A DNA stretch of 64,000 nt from Acidobacteria bacterium RIFCSPLOWO2_12_FULL_68_19 (GTDB taxonomy: Bacteria > Acidobacteriota > Vicinamibacteria > Vicinamibacterales > UBA2999), in NCBI GenBank assembly GCA_001767525.1, contig MELF01000010.1, positions 104,235 through 168,234 of the forward strand, written 5' to 3'. The number at the start of each line of letters is the position of its first letter. The first letter of the stretch is position 1. Below, piece after piece: positions 60,372 through 64,000 of the stretch. The position numbers and the translations under genes are program-made. The notes beneath the pieces are model-generated. The model was not told where the DNA came from. It saw nothing but the letters and a program-made list of their open reading frames with translations, and made no database searches.

Positions 60372-62018
60372 ATGCGGCCGACCACGCGAGGCACAGCCGC
60401 TGTGCAGAGCGCCGCGGATTGCAGGCATCCGGCGACCCGCATGCTCGCGGCAATCGCGGCCATCGCAGGCACGTGCGGGCTGGCCGGTATGGCGTTCGCG
60501 ATCCGGGCGCACGCGCTTCGCGGGGACGATTTCAGCCTGATCCACACATTCAGTGAGTTGCGTAACGTGTTCTTTACGTGGGACGAGCTGTTCGCTTCAC
60601 CGTGGGTGGCAGGGCACCCCGAACAGTTGTTCAGGCCAACGACCGGAGTATGGCTCTATGCCAACGTGTTGATCTGCGGTCCCACCGCCAGGTGCCTGGC
60701 TGCGGGCAACGTGCTGCTCGTGGCGCTTGCTGGTTGGGCCCTCTACAGCTGCGCGCGCATGATTCAGCTGCCATCCGCTGTAGCTCTTACCGCAGCCGTC
60801 GTCTTCTTGATCAGTCCAGGAGCCATTTCGCCGCAACTGGCGATTGCCGATCACCCCGATGTATTGGCCGGCTTGTCACTCTTGTGGGCGCTCCTGGCGT
60901 ATCACCGATGCCGGTTGGCGGGTTCAGGAACCAGCGCAACGGCATGGTTTGGAGCGGCAGTCGCTGCCTGCATTGCGGCAATGGGCTCCAAGGAAACGGC
61001 TGCCCTTGCCCCGTGGATTCTCACCGGACAGGCGGTAGTTCTCGGTGACTGGCGCCGTCGACGCCGCGCGTTCTTCGTCGAAACGATCCTCCTGACCTGC
61101 GTGCTGGCCGGTTACTTTGTCGTGCGGCTGATTCTGTTCGACAGCGTTGGCGGGCAGTACGGATCGATTTCCCCAAGTGTCGTCAATGTGCCGGCGAACG
61201 TGGCACGTACTGCCGTGGGACTCTTGTTCTTCAATCGGCAGCAATTCGTCGCCAACTTGCCGGTAACCGCCGCGGTCGTGACCGCCGCCGCGGCGCTTCT
61301 CATACTCATCCTCCGGGCGGCGATGGAGAACGTGACGCCTGGTCTTCGATGGATCGTTTTCATTGCGGTCGCTGCAAGTGTGCCGGCCCTCGTGACCCAC
61401 ACCTATGCGCGGCTTCTATTCATCCCCGCAGGTATGCTCGCACTAATAATTGCGATCGTCGTGTCGGCACCCGGCTCGCATGCACGCCGGGTCATCGCCT
61501 CCGGGGCTGCGTCATTACTTCTCGTACAGTTCCTATTCGTCTATGGAACGCAGCTTCGCAACATGCAGTCGGCCAGTCGCCGTACAGTTGCCGAACTCGC
61601 CGCACTGACAGCGCTGCTAGAGGGATCCCCCCGTCCTGCCCTCATCGTCGGTTATCCGGGCGACGCCGCAGGGATGGCCGTGTTCCATCGGTCCTTGGAC
61701 GACGCGCTGCAGGTCACAATGCCGCAGAGGCAGCAGCCGGCTGTCGGGTTGATTGCATCGCAGACTCCGGAGGATCGTTGTCCCATCGTCGTGCACCAGG
61801 CGTCGTCGGTGGTAAGGGCCACGACGCAACCGCCGTGTGAGCTCGCACTCCCCAATTATCGTGGCCAGCCGGCGCCAGGCGCACGCGTCCACACGACGCT
61901 GAACGGCGTCGGTCCTGTTACGTTTCACTCCCCTACGCAAGTGAGCGTGGCAGTGGATCGTGGCGCTTGGGATGTAATCGTTCCCGACTCGGCCGGGGGG
62001 TGGGATCGGCTTCAATGA
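60372..62018 (+). CDS. Polytopic membrane protein, GT-C glycosyltransferase-like (copy 2)
   Basis: A 548-residue paralogue of the protein at 53373, alignable from end to end: LAGMAFAIRAHALRGDDFSL near the N-terminus, LAAGNVLL, MIQLPSAVAL, MGSKETAALAP, SVGGQYGSISPSV, and the closing DVIVPDSAGGWDRLQ. About ten membrane segments and the same acidic pair in loop 1. Codon use is slightly less GC-biased than copy 1. The two copies may act on different sugars or positions. The 196-nt gap before it holds no gene, though it contains a short sequence resembling the start of this gene. Confidence 0.82.
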   Translation: MRPTTRGTAAVQSAADCRHPATRMLAAIAAIAGTCGLAGMAFAIRAHALRGDDFSLIHTFSELRNVFFTWDELFASPWVAGHPEQLFRPTTGVWLYANVLICGPTARCLAAGNVLLVALAGWALYSCARMIQLPSAVALTAAVVFLISPGAISPQLAIADHPDVLAGLSLLWALLAYHRCRLAGSGTSATAWFGAAVAACIAAMGSKETAALAPWILTGQAVVLGDWRRRRRAFFVETILLTCVLAGYFVVRLILFDSVGGQYGSISPSVVNVPANVARTAVGLLFFNRQQFVANLPVTAAVVTAAAALLILILRAAMENVTPGLRWIVFIAVAASVPALVTHTYARLLFIPAGMLALIIAIVVSAPGSHARRVIASGAASLLLVQFLFVYGTQLRNMQSASRRTVAELAALTALLEGSPRPALIVGYPGDAAGMAVFHRSLDDALQVTMPQRQQPAVGLIASQTPEDRCPIVVHQASSVVRATTQPPCELALPNYRGQPAPGARVHTTLNGVGPVTFHSPTQVSVAVDRGAWDVIVPDSAGGWDRLQ

Positions 62019-62137
62019 TGCCGCTTATCAGAGTGCTGGAGAGGCTGCACGTGCGGTGAAGAGCTCTCGTCACCGGCGTAGCCGGCTTCATCGGCGGCCA
62101 CGTTGTTGATCGTCTTCTGGCGCTGGCCATGAACTAG
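62016..62137 (+). pseudogene. Decayed small ORF and epimerase 5' fragment
   Basis: After the GT-C-like stop, a 14-codon frame (ATGATGCCGCTTATC...) corresponds to the start of the small gene at 55055. From 62056, GTGA-AGAGCTCTCGTCACC then AGCCGGCTTCATCGGC follows the epimerase start at 55277 with a one-base insertion, and breaks off at about 62132 before a TAG. Gene order thus matches 55055-55277 but both genes are dead. Confidence 0.8.
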
Positions 62138-62227
62138 TTCCTCATCGTCTATCGTCCCGACGATGCGATCGAGCGCGCGCTGCAGATGTTCGAGGAGATC
62201 AGGCGGGAATCGGGACATGCTCCATGA
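62138..62227 (+). pseudogene. 3' remnant of an unidentified gene, coupled to the GT2 gene
   Basis: An open 29-codon stretch with no start (FLIVYRPDDAIERALQMFEE onward) ends at TGA overlapping the GT2 ATG (ATGA). That junction type marks real adjacent genes here, so this is probably the tail of a lost upstream gene fused to the epimerase fragment. The family is not recognised. Confidence 0.5.
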
Positions 62228-62931
62228 ATCGCCTCTGGGTCGTCATGCCCGTGTACAACGAGCGGGACTGCGTCGCGTCCGTCGTGGGGGAATGGCTCGC
62301 GGAGTTGCGCGGCGCGGCGATCGATTTCACATTGTGCCTGCTGAACGACGGGTCGACCGACGACACGTTGCGGATACTCCACGAACTGGCGTCGAGGGAG
62401 CGTGAGCTTGTCGTCATCGACAAGCCCAACAGCGGACATGGACAAACCTGCGTGGAAGGCTATCGGACGGCCCTTGCGCACGGCGCGAAGTGGATCCTTC
62501 AGGTGGACGGCGACGGGCAATGCGATGCGTCGCTGTTCCCGCTGTTCGTCAAAGCATCATCGCGGCATCCGGTGACGTACGGCTTTCGCCGCATCCGCCG
62601 CGACGGCCACTGGAGGCATCTCATCTCGCGCGTCGTCAGTCTGACTGTGTGTGCCGCCACCGGCTCGTGGGTGCGAGACCCCAACGTGCCCTACCGGCTG
62701 ATGCACGCCCGCACGCTCGAGGACATCGTGGGTCAGGTGCCGTCCGACTTCCACCTGGCCAACGTCCTGGTGGCCGTGCTGCAGCAGCGGTGGCATGGGA
62801 TCCACTGGGTGGACATTCACTTCAGGCCGCGAAGCGCCGGCACCTCCAGCATGAAGGCACTCGGGTTCGTCACGCGTGGGGTTCAACTGTTCACACAACT
62901 GAGGCGATGGAGCGCCGTCAGCTCGCGTTGA
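62224..62931 (+). CDS. GT2-family glycosyltransferase
   Basis: A 235-residue GT-A fold enzyme: LWVVMPVYNERDCVASVV, LLNDGSTDDTLRIL, KPNSGHGQTCVEGYRTAL and metal-binding DGDGQCD. It resembles dolichol-phosphate-mannose-synthase-like transferases, without the C-terminal membrane helices. It probably adds a sugar to a lipid carrier or to the repeat unit; GT-C enzymes such as the neighbouring copies use polyprenyl-linked sugars that this type makes. The next 150 nt (62932-63082) contain no recognisable gene. Confidence 0.9.
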   Translation: MNRLWVVMPVYNERDCVASVVGEWLAELRGAAIDFTLCLLNDGSTDDTLRILHELASRERELVVIDKPNSGHGQTCVEGYRTALAHGAKWILQVDGDGQCDASLFPLFVKASSRHPVTYGFRRIRRDGHWRHLISRVVSLTVCAATGSWVRDPNVPYRLMHARTLEDIVGQVPSDFHLANVLVAVLQQRWHGIHWVDIHFRPRSAGTSSMKALGFVTRGVQLFTQLRRWSAVSSR

Positions 62932-63082
62932 CACTGTGGACGGTCGCGGCGATTACCCTGGGGGAGCGCCTTGTCGCCGAGATCAGCGTTTCGCTCGTTG
63001 AACGTCGTCGCGACAAGCGACCTCACCCGCCGATTGCGAGTCAGCGGCACCATGACGACGTCGAGCCTTGGCCCGCACGTCG

Positions 63083-63475
63083 CGCCACCAGCATCCTGCG
63101 GAAACAGGACATACGAACCTCCACCTCCGGTGACCACTGCTGGCGCATCTGCATTACGTCAAAGAGCTGGGCCTGCGAAGCCGGCGGGTGCTCGAAGCCG
63201 GGCGCCTGGAGGAATTCGGGGCGCTCATGCACGAGCACTGGGAACACAAGAAGAAGCGCTCGGCGCAGATGAGCAAGGGTCAGGTGGATGAATGGTACGA
63301 GCTGGCGCGCACGAGCGGCGCGCTCGGCGGCCAGTTGGTCGGCGCGGGCGGCGGCGGCGTCCTGCTCTTCTATACGGAACGTCATCGGCAACTGCGCGAG
63401 GCGATGCGGAGCGCCGGCCTGCAGGAGCTTCGATTCCGGTTCGATTTCGAGGGCACGAAGGTGGTCTTCTCGTGA
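63083..63475 (+). pseudogene. Truncated, frameshifted copy of the heptose kinase gene
   Basis: It aligns with the last 390 bp of the kinase gene at 58112. A single-base deletion near 63133 breaks the frame, so only a 95-codon piece from a GTG at 63188 (MLEAGRLEEFGALMHEHWE) stays open to the normal stop. It lacks the ATP-binding half and should be inactive. It remains joined to the intact nucleotidyltransferase. Confidence 0.85.
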
Positions 63476-64000
63476 CGCTGCCCGTGGCCATCCTGGCCGG
63501 CGGTCGGGCGACCCGGCTCGGCGATCTGACGAAAGACACGCCCAAGTCGCTCGTCGAGGTCGCGGGCAGGCCGTTCATCGCGCACCAGCTCGACCTGCTC
63601 CGGCGGCACGGGATCACTCACGTGGTCGTGTGCACCGGCCATCTCGGCGTCCGCATCGAGGAGGCGCTCGGCGACGGCTCGCAGCACGGCGTCCGCATAC
63701 GGTATTCACCCGACGGCCCGCGCCCTCTCGGCACGGGCGGCGCCCTGCGTCGGGCGCTTCCGCTCCTCGGCGATGCCTTCTTCGTGCTGTATGGCGATTC
63801 GTATCTCGAGTGCGACTATGCCGCCATCGCGCGGGCGTTTCTCGCGAGCGCCCGGCTGGCCCTGCTGACCGTCCTCCCGAACGACAACCGGTGGGACCGC
63901 AGCAACGTCTCCTGCCGCAACGGGCGCATCGTCGGCTACAGCAAGTCGCAGCCGACGCCGGACATGCGGCACGTCGACTACGGCCTTGCGGCGATCCGCG
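63472..64000 (+). CDS. hddC: Heptose-1-phosphate nucleotidyltransferase-like protein, partial
   Basis: The first 176 codons are present; the gene runs off the right edge. MTLPVAILAGGRATRLGDLT is the nucleotide-binding GGxATRL signature, KDTPKSLVEVAGRPFI the substrate lysine region, and VLYGDSYLECD a metal-binding segment. It matches sugar-1-phosphate nucleotidyltransferases of the HddC type (GDP-D-glycero-D-manno-heptose synthesis), which fits the kinase upstream. It starts with GTG overlapping the pseudo-kinase stop. Confidence 0.88.
   Translation, partial: MTLPVAILAGGRATRLGDLTKDTPKSLVEVAGRPFIAHQLDLLRRHGITHVVVCTGHLGVRIEEALGDGSQHGVRIRYSPDGPRPLGTGGALRRALPLLGDAFFVLYGDSYLECDYAAIARAFLASARLALLTVLPNDNRWDRSNVSCRNGRIVGYSKSQPTPDMRHVDYGLAAIR

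Overview
The window is a high-GC, gene-dense chromosomal segment with no rRNA or tRNA gene that I can see. The combination of an Oar-type TonB-dependent receptor, Tat-exported molybdenum hydroxylases of the isoquinoline-oxidoreductase type, PilZ and degenerate-receiver proteins, and a canonical mreBCD-mrdA-rodA-rng cluster points to a soil or sediment Acidobacteriota, most likely the Vicinamibacteria branch. This is inferred from gene content, not from a marker gene.

Layout. 0-5 kb: the 5' end of a Tat-secreted protein, a persulfide-dioxygenase/rhodanese fusion, an OmpR-type two-component pair and an orphan fdhD. 5-8 kb: a two-subunit molybdenum hydroxylase, then an ACT-domain (DUF5612-like) regulator. 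9-14 kb: a large Oar-like receptor behind a structured leader and a convergent aldehyde dehydrogenase. 14-23 kb: small signalling genes, then a long leftward operon for nucleoside salvage (deoA, a CNT transporter, punA, cdd, mtnA) running into tsaD, yjbQ, a Nudix hydrolase and an HD hydrolase. A four-helix-bundle gene bracketed by inverted heptanucleotide arrays interrupts this operon. 23-30 kb: a HEAT-repeat protein coupled to an HD-GYP protein with which it seems to share its N-terminal domain, a subtilase, an outer-membrane barrel and an MGMT-family protein. 30-38 kb: the cell-elongation cluster (diguanylate cyclase, mreB, mreC, mreD, mrdA, rodA, rng). 38-43 kb: a PpiD/SurA-like chaperone, SppA and a lipoprotein FKBP.

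43-64 kb is an exopolysaccharide locus: tyrosine autokinase/Wzz, small accessory proteins, an outer-membrane barrel, a Wza-type export protein, a polyprenyl-phosphate sugar transferase, an asparagine synthase-like amidotransferase, GT-C-like membrane proteins, an epimerase, an SDR, a Gfo/Idh/MocA oxidoreductase, heptose kinase and heptose nucleotidyltransferase, a methyltransferase and a GT2 glycosyltransferase. Its right end is a visible mosaic. About 440 bp (kinase 3' end plus nucleotidyltransferase 5' end) occurs twice as a direct repeat around roughly 4 kb, and decayed copies of other genes lie in between.

The most unusual theme is a set of degenerate tandem arrays, nearly all with a 7-bp period (GGTAGCC, GCCYAAA and GTTGTCA families). 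They sit at gene boundaries, often within 20 nt of a start codon. One pair forms inverted flanks around the four-helix-bundle gene, and another pair is fused head to head with nothing between. Several other palindromic intergenic elements add to a repeat-rich picture. Coding assignments rest on motifs and family recognition by eye; no database search was possible.
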